Assembly: GCF_000759835.1 (NCBI RefSeq)
Contig: NZ_BBNB01000014.1
Location: forward strand, 92,569 to 156,568
From: Citrobacter sedlakii NBRC 105722
GTDB taxonomy: Bacteria > Pseudomonadota > Gammaproteobacteria > Enterobacterales > Enterobacteriaceae
Length of the DNA: 64,000 bases
Direction of reading: 5' to 3'
The translations under genes and the position numbers were made by a program. This document shows positions 16,094 to 24,686 of this stretch, piece after piece; position 1 is the first letter of the stretch, and each line of letters starts with the position of its first letter. Under the pieces are notes generated by a model that had not been told where the DNA came from, did not search any database, and worked only from the letters and a program-made list of their open reading frames with translations.

Positions 16094-16117
16094 AAAAAAG
16101 GCCGCCCGAAGGCAGCC
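16094..16117 (-). terminator. UUCG-loop terminator between head morphogenesis and scaffold genes
   Basis: The minus strand reads GGCTGCC, TTCG, GGCGGCC, then TTTTTT. It is nearly identical to the hairpin at 24227-24250. A strong terminator inside the head operon implies antitermination by Q-modified polymerase or a local promoter. Confidence 0.8.
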
Positions 16118-16138
16118 TGATTGAATAAGATGTGTTAG

Positions 16139-17251
16139 TTAAAGCCTGGCGTTTCTGAATGCCTGCTCATCCTTTGAGCGCAACTGGTCCAGCGTCAGCC
16201 ACTCGCCCCTGTCGTTGTAGAACTCATCGGGAGACATGCCGCCATCACGAATCAGCCTGGCGCGCGTTTCTCCGACAATCTCAGCTTGTCGCGTGAACGA
16301 CTGCCGGGAGAACCAGTCCTGGTAATTCGTATCAGCCGGAACCTGTCCATCCATGCTGGCGCGCGAGCTATTCTTGATTTCGCCGACTTTGATACCCAAC
16401 TCCTCGGACGATTTCAGGATGTAAGTTTCAGTGCTCCGACAGCAAAAGTGGATTTTTCCAGGTCCCTGCAGATAAGGCACCTTGTGCCCTATCGGTTTAT
16501 TATCCAGCGTGTACTTGAGACGGTCGCGGATCCGACAATCCTTTGATGTCCGGTTATCCAAAGTAGATAACCACTGCTTACCCTTCAGAATGTCGTCGTT
16601 CGCCGACGCAAAGCTTTGTCTGGCTGTCGATGCAAGATGCCCTACTGCCGTTTTTGCAATGCTGGCTGCATTGGCCCGGCTCATCTGCAGCGCACCATCC
16701 TGGTAACCACGATTAGCATGGCCACGGACCTTTTTTGCGATTTGCTCCTGCGTATCGCCCAGCAGGAATCCCTGCCGCACCGTATTGGATATCCGCGCCA
16801 TCCGATCAGCTTCGAGGTTGCTGGCCCATTCACTCAGCAAACGTCCCTGGAATGGACGCCCCATCGCCGCGGCATAAACCGCATCCGGGGAGATACCCAC
16901 CAGCGGATGAAGAGCAAGAACATCGTCGGGAATAGCAAACTGGAAGAGGCTCATCTGAAAAGTGGCTTCGTGCTTCGCCAGTTCCTGCAACTCGGCAGTA
17001 AGAGCTGCATACATCGACTGAATCGCATCCTTGTTTATCGCCCTGACGCTTACCAGTAACGCTTCCAGCCTAGAAACGGTAAAGCTCTCAGCGTCCAGCG
17101 TATCAATAGCCACCAGCAACCTTGCGGTAAGTTCGGCGTCGCTGTCATTCAGGACTTTTATCATCCTGTTGGCAACGCCGTTACTGTAGCGACTCACCCA
17201 TATAGCGTGGGCTATGGATTCATCCTGCAGTTTGTCATTCGCCGTTGCCAT
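16139..17251 (-). CDS. Phage head morphogenesis / minor capsid protein (SPP1 gp7-like)
   Basis: This 370-residue protein has the gp7/MuF-type middle and end: RISNTVRQGFLLGDTQEQIA, QMSRANAASIAKTAVGHLAS, then LSTLDNRTSKDCRIRDRLKY and a Cys-rich IHFCCRSTETYI. Such proteins bind the portal and enter the head in few copies. The ATG at 17251 with GGTGG upstream is preferred over an upstream TTG. It overlaps the portal stop by 17 bases, as is usual for the portal/gp7 pair. Confidence 0.82.
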   Translation of the reverse strand: MATANDKLQDESIAHAIWVSRYSNGVANRMIKVLNDSDAELTARLLVAIDTLDAESFTVSRLEALLVSVRAINKDAIQSMYAALTAELQELAKHEATFQMSLFQFAIPDDVLALHPLVGISPDAVYAAAMGRPFQGRLLSEWASNLEADRMARISNTVRQGFLLGDTQEQIAKKVRGHANRGYQDGALQMSRANAASIAKTAVGHLASTARQSFASANDDILKGKQWLSTLDNRTSKDCRIRDRLKYTLDNKPIGHKVPYLQGPGKIHFCCRSTETYILKSSEELGIKVGEIKNSSRASMDGQVPADTNYQDWFSRQSFTRQAEIVGETRARLIRDGGMSPDEFYNDRGEWLTLDQLRSKDEQAFRNARL

Positions 17252-18635
17252 TATTGCCACCAATCAGGTTAGGCGCGCCGTTACGAATAGCGTCAATGAC
17301 AGTTTCAGGGTCATCAGCGGGATCTATCAGGTCAAGCCTCTGCAGAGCTCTGACCATATCAGTGTCGCGAATCGCACCGTACTGCCAGGCATTGACGATT
17401 GCCGTTACCATGCCGGATTCTGCGACTTTGGCGATAAACTCCTGATTGATGCTGTAACGGTATTCCTCGCCTTTTATGCCGAGATATCTGGCGCACCAGC
17501 CGAGTGCCAGCGTATAGGCCTCCGAGACATTGGAAACGCAAATGCCGAGCACCGATGTGGATGCGGTTTGCTCGCCGCTGGATTGAGTGGCGGTTTTAAC
17601 CGCGCCGTTCTGCTCGATAAGCCGGGCGCCAAGCTGAACAGAATAATCACGCTTACTGTCCATCGCCTCTTTAGCCAGGGTGTTTGGTTGCGCCTGAGCA
17701 TAGGTAAAACTCCCCTCCTTCGGCAGCAGGAATGGAGAACGAGAACCGACACGAATTCCCTTATCCTGCAGCCAGTCACGCCAGGCGGTATCAAGCCCGG
17801 AAATCACCGGCTGAACCTGACCGCAGAAAAATACGCTGTCTTCGTAATCCGCCGAATTTCGATAATGACCAAGGTTAATTTCAACGAGGGCGGCTAATGG
17901 CGACTCGTCGATGCTGGGATCGTTATTTTGTGCACCAACGAAGGTAAAGGGGATCTCATCCCAAAAATCCTCACCTTTAGGCTTCGGGTGATACTCAGAA
18001 TCGACGGAAAAAGACACTGCATCGGCCGACTTTCGCCACACCCTGCAGATAAACTTGCCGTCCTCCAGGGCAAGTTCCCGATACTGGATTTCATCCTTGT
18101 ACGCAAAACCATCTTCCTTTTCCATGCATTCGCGTAAAACCACCAGCACCAGTTGATCACGTCCATTGATGCGTTTGGTGCGCCAGTTAATGATGCTTTC
18201 CGCCTGATAACGAAGGATGATCGCCTCGTCGGTCTCAGCTGCATAATCCGTATAAAGCCCCTCGCGCGCGGCCTCCAGAATATTTTCTGTAACCTGCTGG
18301 GACTGCTGATAAATGCTGGCACCAGCACCATCGGCGTTATCACGAAGATAATTCAGTTTATCCGGCGCGGTCATGGTCGGGTCTTTTCTGAATGCCAGCC
18401 CCAGTAAACCCACCTTTGTATTGCCCGTTATCGCGTAGAAAACGGCGCGCTGAATGTAATCAGCATTGCGCTTTTTATTGCGTGCAGACTTATCGGACGG
18501 ATCCAGAAAAGGGAGGTATTCATTCCCGGCGGCCTTTACAGCATCAGCCCCTTTGCACACGTCACGAATTTTTTTCCACACGGGCATCGCCGCCCTGACC
18601 TCAGGGCGAACATAAGTAATATCGTTATTGGCCAT
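17235..18635 (-). CDS. Phage portal protein (DUF4055 family)
   Basis: This 466-residue protein contains YVRPEVRAAMPVWKKIRDVC, ADYIQRAVFYAITGNTKVGL and a long C-terminal part with TSVLGICVSNVSEAYTLALG and FIAKVAESGMVTAIVNAWQY. This matches the DUF4055 portal family of siphophages. Portals form the dodecameric DNA gate at one capsid vertex. Its ATG overlaps the last base of the terminase stop, indicating translational coupling. Confidence 0.87.
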   Translation of the reverse strand: MANNDITYVRPEVRAAMPVWKKIRDVCKGADAVKAAGNEYLPFLDPSDKSARNKKRNADYIQRAVFYAITGNTKVGLLGLAFRKDPTMTAPDKLNYLRDNADGAGASIYQQSQQVTENILEAAREGLYTDYAAETDEAIILRYQAESIINWRTKRINGRDQLVLVVLRECMEKEDGFAYKDEIQYRELALEDGKFICRVWRKSADAVSFSVDSEYHPKPKGEDFWDEIPFTFVGAQNNDPSIDESPLAALVEINLGHYRNSADYEDSVFFCGQVQPVISGLDTAWRDWLQDKGIRVGSRSPFLLPKEGSFTYAQAQPNTLAKEAMDSKRDYSVQLGARLIEQNGAVKTATQSSGEQTASTSVLGICVSNVSEAYTLALGWCARYLGIKGEEYRYSINQEFIAKVAESGMVTAIVNAWQYGAIRDTDMVRALQRLDLIDPADDPETVIDAIRNGAPNLIGGNNGNGE

Positions 18636-19942
18636 CAGAATGTCGTGTCCAGTGAAATAGAGAATGCAGGTCGAACTATTGGGAATTGCTTCACAATGAA
18701 GTAACCAGCGCCATCGTTGGGGTGATCGTTATCGCTCTTTTTATCCGGCTCGCCGTTTTTATCCCACACCTGTTGTTCCAGGCAGTCGGCATAGACCGGG
18801 CAACGGGCCACATTCACCTTGTACCGGCGATCGCCATTACCATTGCAGAACATGGCGTTCATGGAGTTGATGCGGTCCTTTACCGGCGGGTTAGCATCAT
18901 CAACGATGACGTTAAATCCGGCCTGTCGGAGCTGCTCAATATCTGTTTTGCTGGCGTTGTTTGATTTTCTGGAGTCACCAGAGGCATCCGGGTAAATATA
19001 AATCTCGCGGACCTTGCGGTAGTCACCGTCGGCATACAGCCAGAAACGTTCCTTGATGATGCGTATCATGTCTGGCGTATCGTAAGCGTTGATAATCTCT
19101 GTTACCGCGTGTGGTAAGCCGAGCCGCAATACATGGACGATCCCGGCCATCTTCCCGACGTTGAAATCCATCCCGATATACAGCGCTTCACCTGGCTGCT
19201 CTTCCTCACTGGAATTATTCAGCACTCTGTCGAACTGATGATAAATGGTGCCGCTGGTCAGGTTAGTAAACTGGCCGTTCAGATATGCCTTGATCAATTC
19301 CGGCGGGTAACTCGCCAGAAGCGAAGGAATATAGTCATCCGGCAGGTTCTTTTCGTTGTCGAATGTCGAAGCCTGTACCAGACCATACATCGACCTCAGT
19401 TCAGGCTTTTCCCTCACAGCCTTAACAAACTGGTTATAGACGAACTTAAATCCTTCAGGTGTGGTAGTCACGTCAATGCCATTACGCAGACCATCAACTT
19501 TATAACGCATACGCGCGATTATTTTTCGCCACGCCTGACGCGCCTTATCCGCTTTCAGAACGTCGAGTTCATCCACCAGCGCATTGCCGATTTTAAAGCC
19601 TACTATCGTGTCGGGCTTTTCCATCGACCGACAAATTGTCGTGCCGCGGTACTGGCGCCCACTGTAGAAATGGACCTCTTTGTTGCTTTCAACGATTTTG
19701 ACTTTCAGTCCCCAGTCGTGAGCAACTTCTTCCACCGTGGGGTAGAAAATATCGCGGATCTGAGGATAAGTCGGGGCAAAGTAGCCCTGGTTTATTTTGG
19801 GGAACTCCCAGAACCCTTTGCATATTCCACCGCAGCCAACCCATGTCTTACCGGATCCAAAACCAGCTACATAGGCTTTGAACTTCTGTTGCATAGCCAG
19901 AAAACGAGCCTGGGGAACGTTAAGCGTCGGAGCTATCGCCAT
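18635..19942 (-). CDS. Terminase large subunit
   Basis: This 435-residue protein has a Walker A-type motif AGFGSGKT at residues 26-33 and a Walker B-like strand NALVDELDVL near residue 120. The C-terminal RNase H-like nuclease includes YIGMDFNVGKMAGIV (about 245-260) and a later Asp in YIYPDASGDSRKSN. It powers DNA packaging and cuts concatemers. The short length and sequence fit the Terminase_6/PBSX-like group. The start overlaps the small subunit gene by 23 bases. Confidence 0.93.
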   Translation of the reverse strand: MAIAPTLNVPQARFLAMQQKFKAYVAGFGSGKTWVGCGGICKGFWEFPKINQGYFAPTYPQIRDIFYPTVEEVAHDWGLKVKIVESNKEVHFYSGRQYRGTTICRSMEKPDTIVGFKIGNALVDELDVLKADKARQAWRKIIARMRYKVDGLRNGIDVTTTPEGFKFVYNQFVKAVREKPELRSMYGLVQASTFDNEKNLPDDYIPSLLASYPPELIKAYLNGQFTNLTSGTIYHQFDRVLNNSSEEEQPGEALYIGMDFNVGKMAGIVHVLRLGLPHAVTEIINAYDTPDMIRIIKERFWLYADGDYRKVREIYIYPDASGDSRKSNNASKTDIEQLRQAGFNVIVDDANPPVKDRINSMNAMFCNGNGDRRYKVNVARCPVYADCLEQQVWDKNGEPDKKSDNDHPNDGAGYFIVKQFPIVRPAFSISLDTTF

Positions 19943-20915
19943 CCTCTTCCCTCACTCGCGCATCGACTACGTTGATATTGATCGCAACTGGCGTTGGTTC
20001 GTCATATTCCGGGTCAGCGGCCAGCTCTTTGCGGAGCTTGTCGATCTCCAGCTGCCGGCGCTCGATTTCAATCTGCTGTAGACGCTGGGCGAACTCACTG
20101 TCAGCCAGGCCGAGACGTTTCATCACCGCCTCGTACATGCGCTCACGGCTGATGGCGGTTATCTCAACGCCATTCTTACCAAGCTTCACACCGGAATATG
20201 CCAGCGCTGCCGTAGTGGGCAACTTGCGGGTATCAGCAAAAAATGGCTGGCCTATTCCATCGCCATTGCAGCGTGGACATTCCGGGTTTGGTTCCTGCGT
20301 ATGGTCATATCCATATCCGCCCACGTCCTCAGGCTCGCGACGTTTGCGTTCAACCGCTTCGATTCGCTTTTCTTCGTACTCCACGGCATCACGCCATTGG
20401 TACTGGTGACCGAAGCCCCAGCAGTAGCGGCAGCTCCCGCGGCGATACTGAGAAAGCTGGTTGGCGTCGAACGTTGCCAGTCGCCACATCTGCGCAAGCA
20501 CCTCGTCTGCACTGCCGAGTGTGCGCATTAACGATTCTTTCTGCTGCTGCGCAATCGCCTGCGCAACGTTAGGATTCGCTATGAGTTGACGACCATAGTT
20601 TGGGTCACTATATCCTGCGCGTGCAGCGGCGGCAGTGGCGTTATTGTCCTTCAGGTATTCCGCGACAAATAAACGCTGTTGGGCAGTAAGACCGTCATCA
20701 TCCACCAACTCTTTTGCGCATTTTTCCTTTTGCGCAGTGCGCAGTTTTTTCTGCGCATTTTTTTGCGCACTTTGCGCAGAAGGTTTCTTGATGTAGCGGC
20801 GGGCGGTAGCGTAGTTCAGTCCCTGCGCTTCACACCATTCCTTTGGTGATACGCCGGTTGCGGCATGTTCGGACAGGAACCGTTGCTGAAGCTCGCCCCA
20901 GTCCGGTTTTGCCAT
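19920..20915 (-). CDS. Terminase small subunit
   Basis: This 331-residue protein has an N-terminal DNA-binding region (EWCEAQGLNYATARRYIKK) and a terminase_2 domain (LTAQQRLFVAEYLKDNNATA, AARAGYSDPNYGRQLIANPN, about 75-130). A zinc-finger-like pair, CRYCWGF and CPRCNGDG, and a long C-terminal helix complete it. It recognises the packaging site and recruits the large subunit. It is longer than most small terminases because of the zinc segment. Confidence 0.88.
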   Translation of the reverse strand: MAKPDWGELQQRFLSEHAATGVSPKEWCEAQGLNYATARRYIKKPSAQSAQKNAQKKLRTAQKEKCAKELVDDDGLTAQQRLFVAEYLKDNNATAAAARAGYSDPNYGRQLIANPNVAQAIAQQQKESLMRTLGSADEVLAQMWRLATFDANQLSQYRRGSCRYCWGFGHQYQWRDAVEYEEKRIEAVERKRREPEDVGGYGYDHTQEPNPECPRCNGDGIGQPFFADTRKLPTTAALAYSGVKLGKNGVEITAISRERMYEAVMKRLGLADSEFAQRLQQIEIERRQLEIDKLRKELAADPEYDEPTPVAININVVDARVREEDGDSSDA

Positions 20916-21025
20916 TGTTTTACTCCGTTATTTTGATTCGATGGTCGCCATAAAGTGAAATACGCTTAAGCTTTCTCAGTGAATTGACGATAATGATTCC
21001 AGTGGCTGATAGAAAAGGAAGAACA

Positions 21026-21463
21026 ATGATTAGATGTGTAACTCCCGCCTATAAAAAAATCTGGAATATTTGCGAAAATTCAGATCAAAGCGATAAGGCA
21101 GTGATTCTTATCGTTAACAGTGCTTGGGCAAAAGAAGTTGCCTTGGCTCAATTCAAAGAGGATGGGTACGACCCAATAAGCACCAAGCTGACTTCTATCA
21201 GAGAATGGATGACGCACGGCGGAGAGCTAAACCCATCGATAATGCACATTTCTCGCGATGGCATAACAAGGTTTGACGAAGGTAGAACTCGCGCGATCGT
21301 GGCTGACGAAAAAGGCTACCATGACTATCCGATCGCAACCACTTACCGCCACGCTATGAATCTCAAGGAGCACTGGGGCTCAGTATCGAGTGCAAAAAAG
21401 GTGTTTGATTTTACTGAGTGCTGGGATCGTATAGATAACGCGATAATCTTAGGAAATCCATAA
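21026..21463 (+). CDS. Phage protein of unknown function (145 aa)
   Basis: Oriented against the late operon, divergent from the terminase genes. The start at 21026 has AAAAGGAAGAACA before it and is chosen over an upstream in-frame ATG. The segment HISRDGITRFDEGRTRAIVA loosely recalls ParB/sulfiredoxin-type nucleotide-binding motifs (GxxRxxA), but the match is too weak for a call. With the next gene it forms a plus-strand pair inside the late region, perhaps expressed in the lysogen. Confidence 0.55.
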   Translation: MIRCVTPAYKKIWNICENSDQSDKAVILIVNSAWAKEVALAQFKEDGYDPISTKLTSIREWMTHGGELNPSIMHISRDGITRFDEGRTRAIVADEKGYHDYPIATTYRHAMNLKEHWGSVSSAKKVFDFTECWDRIDNAIILGNP

Positions 21464-21577
21464 ATACTGGCATATGCGTTAAACGTATATGCACGTTTAA
21501 ACCGATGAGGTACTCGCAACAGCACATTTCCAGCTTGTCTGTGAGTACCAGTGTTTATCTCATTAAAGGGAATAAAT

Positions 21578-21784
21578 ATGAGCATGCCGCAACCAATAGC
21601 TAACATGCTTTTGTTGCAGATGATGACCCAGCCAAAAGACATCAAACTTGCTGCAATCTATGCGTTAGGCGAAGGTAGATGCCAAGCGGATAACATTACC
21701 CAGGAACTACACAAATTAAGCCAAAGTGATGATATAGAGATTAGAATCGCAGCCATTAAGGCACTTGGTCGGTTATATCGATAA
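21578..21784 (+). CDS. Small HEAT-like repeat protein
   Basis: This 68-residue protein contains two similar helical units, KDIKLAAIYALGEGRCQADN and IEIRIAAIKALGRLYR, that look like HEAT repeats with the A-xx-ALG pattern. The start at 21578 has AAAGGGAATAAAT upstream. It follows the previous plus-strand gene after 114 bases. HEAT-like proteins bind other proteins; no specific function can be named. Confidence 0.6.
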   Translation: MSMPQPIANMLLLQMMTQPKDIKLAAIYALGEGRCQADNITQELHKLSQSDDIEIRIAAIKALGRLYR

Positions 21785-21832
21785 ATACTGTGATTTCGCC
21801 ATTACGATGGGTCTGCCCATGGTGATGGCAAT

Positions 21833-21855
21833 AAAAAGCCTCGCGAATTCGAGGC
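21833..21855 (-). terminator. Terminator after the 119-aa late gene
   Basis: On the minus strand GCCTCG, AATTCG, CGAGGC, then TTTTTATT. It also separates converging transcripts. Confidence 0.72.
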
Positions 21856-21879
21856 CTGTCCCCTTAAAACCAGTTTGAA

Positions 21880-22239
21880 TTAGTCATCATCCCTACGTAG
21901 ATGAATTGAAACTGACTCCCCGCCACCGATAAATCCGCCATAATGGTCGAATGTTCCTTCGTGTTCCAATATAGCAACCACGGCGGCCGTCTCAGTGTTA
22001 TTCATCCCGAGCTCATCTGCGATCTCTTGTTTTATCTCCGTCAAATCAACGACTTTCTTGCCAATGTTTTCTAACCGATTAATCATCCCACTCCAATCAT
22101 CGTTAGAAATCTCAATGATTTCCGCATTAGCATTCATACCGACGGTAGGATCAATAACTACCCCATCGCTATTCCTTTTGTACTGAAAAATACCGGCCTG
22201 ACCACCTTGGTAACCGCCTAATGTTTGTAATACTTTCAT
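21880..22239 (-). CDS. Phage protein of unknown function between spanins and terminase
   Basis: About 119 residues, starting MKVLQTLGGYQGGQAGIFQY (an ATG two codons upstream is also possible; GGAG lies 5' of both). It contains SNDDWSGMINRLENIGKKVV and a C-terminal HYGGFIGGGESVSIHLRRDD. No family is recognised. It lies downstream of Rz1 in the late transcript and has its own terminator. Confidence 0.6.
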   Translation of the reverse strand: MKVLQTLGGYQGGQAGIFQYKRNSDGVVIDPTVGMNANAEIIEISNDDWSGMINRLENIGKKVVDLTEIKQEIADELGMNNTETAAVVAILEHEGTFDHYGGFIGGGESVSIHLRRDDD

Positions 22240-22303
22240 GTGCATCCATCTCCATACAGTAAGAATGGAAATATAATCGGCACACAAGTAGAAGATCTTT
22301 AAT

Positions 22304-22534
22304 TTATAAACTCATTGCTTGCTTCTTATGGCAGTTCGCCTGCCACGTTTTGTTATGCGCCAGGATGTCGCGCTTCGTCTGCTTGTCCAGCACATCCCAG
22401 TCGTGAGCCGTGCCGTAGATGGGCTTAACCCAATCGCAGGCCGTGTCCACTACCTCAATCCTTGCGGATCCAGTTGTCGCGCAGCTCGCGATCAACATCG
22501 TCGCCACGCATATGGTTAACAGTCTGCTGTACAT
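22304..22534 (-). CDS. Rz1: Rz1-like outer-membrane spanin lipoprotein
   Basis: This 76-residue protein begins MYSRLLTICVATMLIASC, with a lipobox (I-A-S-C) placing the lipidated Cys at residue 18. The gene overlaps the 3' end of the Rz-like gene in a different frame, the hallmark Rz/Rz1 nested arrangement. The mature part is short, with two further Cys. With Rz it fuses inner and outer membranes in the final lysis step. Confidence 0.82.
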   Translation of the reverse strand: MYSRLLTICVATMLIASCATTGSARIEVVDTACDWVKPIYGTAHDWDVLDKQTKRDILAHNKTWQANCHKKQAMSL

Positions 22535-22724
22535 TACTGGCCTCTTTCGTTACTTCCACCCGGCGCTCTGCTACCGCTACCGTTGCTGCGGCGTTCTCTT
22601 CGGTGCGCTGCTTGTCTGCTTTGGCTTCCGCTGTGCTGGTGCCGCGCGCATGGCCGAAACCAAAAGCACCAGCGATAGCTGCAATCACCGCTGTGGCCAG
22701 CCCGATAATCATTTCAATTCCCAT
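22455..22724 (-). CDS. Rz: Rz-like inner-membrane spanin
   Basis: This 89-residue protein has one N-terminal membrane segment (MIIGLATAVIAAIAGAFGFG). A charged helical periplasmic domain follows (AEAKADKQRTEENAAATVAV, ERRVEVTKEASNVQQTVNHM). The start at 22724 uses GTGAGG upstream; longer upstream sequence overlaps the endolysin gene. It is shorter than lambda Rz but carries the embedded Rz1 gene at its 3' end. Confidence 0.8.
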   Translation of the reverse strand: MGIEMIIGLATAVIAAIAGAFGFGHARGTSTAEAKADKQRTEENAAATVAVAERRVEVTKEASNVQQTVNHMRGDDVDRELRDNWIRKD

Positions 22725-22731
22725 AGCAGCC

Positions 22732-23361
22732 TCACACCAGCACGGCTTTTGCCAGATTGAACCGACGACGGCGGTCATCAAGACCGTTTTTACCGCCGTT
22801 GATGATGATCGTGATACGTTCCACATCGCCGGAATACACAAGGCATCCGCTGGTGGCAAAGAACCACGCTGCGGAACGCGCTGCATTTTCGTCCTGCTCC
22901 AGCAACTCCGGCTGAGTAACCAGATCCAGTTTTAGCGCCAGGCCGCATTTGCGATAGTTGATTAACCCTGTGATTTGCTTCAGCCCGCGCCCGCGATATT
23001 TCCACCCGTCACCGGCAACCTGATTGCCCAGGTTCTTTTTGCCCCACTCGCCGCCGTAAACCAGGTTAGCAATCGCTTTCTGATTTGCCGGTTGCGTTGC
23101 CGTTCTGCCGAGCGCGGCGGCCTGCTGTGCCGTGATACGGTGCTTGCCGAATACGGGAACAAGACGATCGGCTGTGTAGTTCAGGCTTTCCACCAGCTTT
23201 TCATACCCGCCGGACTCATGCCCCATCTGCGCTATGAACATGGACTGATCGAGCGGCGCAGTGATGCCGAATTCTTTCATTGCCGTGTCGATATGCGGAA
23301 ACCAGCGCGCGGCCAGTCCGACGCTTATACCAGCCGCCAGATGAAATTGTTGTTGATTCAT
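22732..23361 (-). CDS. Endolysin, glycoside hydrolase family 19 (chitinase-like)
   Basis: This 209-residue protein contains FIAQMGHESGGYEKLVESLN, where the HESGG Glu is the expected catalytic acid of GH19 lysins. Later come GDGWKYRGRGLKQITGLINY, the substrate-binding and second catalytic region, and ITIIINGGKNGLDDRRRRFN. It cleaves peptidoglycan glycan strands once the holin opens the inner membrane. No signal sequence is present, so it depends on the holin. It follows the two holin-like genes after a 156-base gap that carries a plus-strand terminator. Confidence 0.92.
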   Translation of the reverse strand: MNQQQFHLAAGISVGLAARWFPHIDTAMKEFGITAPLDQSMFIAQMGHESGGYEKLVESLNYTADRLVPVFGKHRITAQQAAALGRTATQPANQKAIANLVYGGEWGKKNLGNQVAGDGWKYRGRGLKQITGLINYRKCGLALKLDLVTQPELLEQDENAARSAAWFFATSGCLVYSGDVERITIIINGGKNGLDDRRRRFNLAKAVLV

Positions 23362-23433
23362 TTGATTACCCCGATATTGAGGCAGGACAAAAAACTACTG
23401 ACAAAGTGTGATGTAATAAATGCGAAATAGAGT

Positions 23434-23520
23434 TTGACTAAAGTCGATACTCCACCTCATTAGAACAACACCAGGCCTCGAACTTTCAGGGAAGCGGAGA
23501 TGTCGCGCTTCCCTTTTTTA
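23434..23520 (+). ncRNA. Candidate small RNA antisense to the endolysin leader
   Basis: A strong plus-strand terminator (GGGAAGCG, nine-base loop, CGCTTCCC, then TTTTTTA at 23489-23519) lies in a minus-strand lysis operon with no plus-strand gene. A TTGACT -35-like element lies at 23434 with a weak -10 17 bases later. An RNA of about 55-60 nt would result. The terminator is clear; the promoter is weak and the RNA is inferred. Confidence 0.42.
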
Positions 23521-23799
23521 TTTCTGAAGAATGTTGATTAAACGTGCCACGTTTCCCCGAGCCCAAAGCACGGCGGCGCAAATCAGGATATTAATGATGA
23601 CCACCATCCAGTGTGATTCCTGGTAGAGGCCGAACAGATAGCGGAATGGGATGCTGGCATAAACCAGTACAGTGAAATAAGCGAGTAGAGAAACTATTGG
23701 GCGATGCCTGGCACCATCACGCTGGTAAAACATCAGAGCGAGAACGATGACCGCGCAAATACCAGCATTGATCATCGCTGAAGGATCACTTGTTACCAT
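23518..23799 (-). CDS. Holin-like membrane protein, 3-TM
   Basis: This 93-residue protein starts MVTSDPSAMINAGICAVIVL with GGAGGGGCC upstream. It has three hydrophobic segments (ICAVIVLALMFY; LLAYFTVLVYASIPFRYLF; MVVIINILICAAVLWA). This matches 3-TM phage holins such as the putative holin_3_7 family. It overlaps the upstream holin-like gene by 14 bases. The pair may be holin and antiholin; which is which cannot be told from sequence. Confidence 0.75.
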   Translation of the reverse strand: MVTSDPSAMINAGICAVIVLALMFYQRDGARHRPIVSLLAYFTVLVYASIPFRYLFGLYQESHWMVVIINILICAAVLWARGNVARLINILQK

Positions 23800-24181
23800 T
23801 GCTGGCCCCTCCTCCGCGCAATCTCGAAAGCATACTGAACAAGCTTCCCAAATCCTGACTGTTGATGAAGGTAAGAAGTTTGATAGCCAACGCAGCCACT
23901 GCCACAGCGCCGAGAGCATCAAGCGGCCTGTCACTGTAACCTGTCCACTTGGCAAGGTACGAACCAACAAGCCCTGCTCCGAGAACGCCAACAATAAACG
24001 ACGTCACGAAATAGCAAACCAACTTTATCCTGCTGATGTTTGCTGCTGTCGCTACGTAGAACACGGCCCCTGCGAAAGCGCCAAACACCACGCCATAATC
24101 AATACCGGTTGCGATGCCAAAAACACTGGCACCCATAAGCCCACCAGCGGCAACCGTAGTGCCAGAAACAGGATCGGACAT
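23786..24181 (-). CDS. Holin-like membrane protein with Ala/Gly-rich TM segments
   Basis: This 131-residue protein has four probable membrane segments: TVAAGGLMGASVFGIATGID, VVFGAFAGAVFYVATAANIS, LVCYFVTSFIVGVLGAGLVG and ALGAVAVAALAIKLLTFINS. It ends in a basic tail (MLSRLRGGGASNGNK). Small multi-TM proteins at the head of a lysis cassette are holins. The next gene overlaps it, and the endolysin follows. Confidence 0.78.
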   Translation of the reverse strand: MSDPVSGTTVAAGGLMGASVFGIATGIDYGVVFGAFAGAVFYVATAANISRIKLVCYFVTSFIVGVLGAGLVGSYLAKWTGYSDRPLDALGAVAVAALAIKLLTFINSQDLGSLFSMLSRLRGGGASNGNK

Positions 24182-24226
24182 TTAGCCCCCTCTATTGCTG
24201 TGAGTCCTCTCAGTACGAGGGGAAAT

Positions 24227-24250
24227 AAAAAAGGCCGCCCGGAGGCAGCC
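24227..24250 (-). terminator. Terminator upstream of holin genes
   Basis: The minus strand reads GGCTGCC, TCCG, GGCGGCC, then TTTTTTATT. It is a near copy of the hairpin at 16094-16117 and lies inside the late operon. Confidence 0.78.
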
Positions 24251-24268
24251 TGATCAAAAATAAGTTTT

Positions 24269-24457
24269 TTAACCTGGTGGATCTAACGGACCAGCCAGGA
24301 TACTGACTTCACTGTTGTGACAAATTGCATCATCCCGGGTTAAGTGCCATACGCCAGGTACAATTTCGCCGGTTGATATATCTTCGAACTCTTCACTCTT
24401 GAAATATGCCACCTGGACAGAGTCAACGTGCTTAATCCAGTAGAACCCTTCCTGCAT
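24269..24457 (-). CDS. Small phage protein, unknown (62 aa)
   Basis: A 62-residue protein, MQEGFYWIKHVDSVQVAYFK at its start, with GEIVPGVWHLTRDDAICHNS. The beta-rich pattern resembles DUF551-type small phage proteins, but the match is loose. GAGGTGACCT precedes the ATG. It is the first protein gene after the tRNA pair in the late transcript. No function is known. Confidence 0.6.
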   Translation of the reverse strand: MQEGFYWIKHVDSVQVAYFKSEEFEDISTGEIVPGVWHLTRDDAICHNSEVSILAGPLDPPG

Positions 24458-24686
24458 AGGTCACCTCATCACTGATAGAGTAGACAGTATAGCGGTACGG
24501 CAACGTCATAGCAGACTGAATAATAGATGTGTTTAAACAAACCGGCATTAATATGAGGCACTCCATCCAACAAACCACCCACGGTTGTACGGATATTAAC
24601 GGAGTGCTTTTGGATGAGCGCTGAACCCAAAGATCAGTATTTTTACACAGCAATTTTGCAAAAAGCAGCGCCCATTCAAAACTTGA

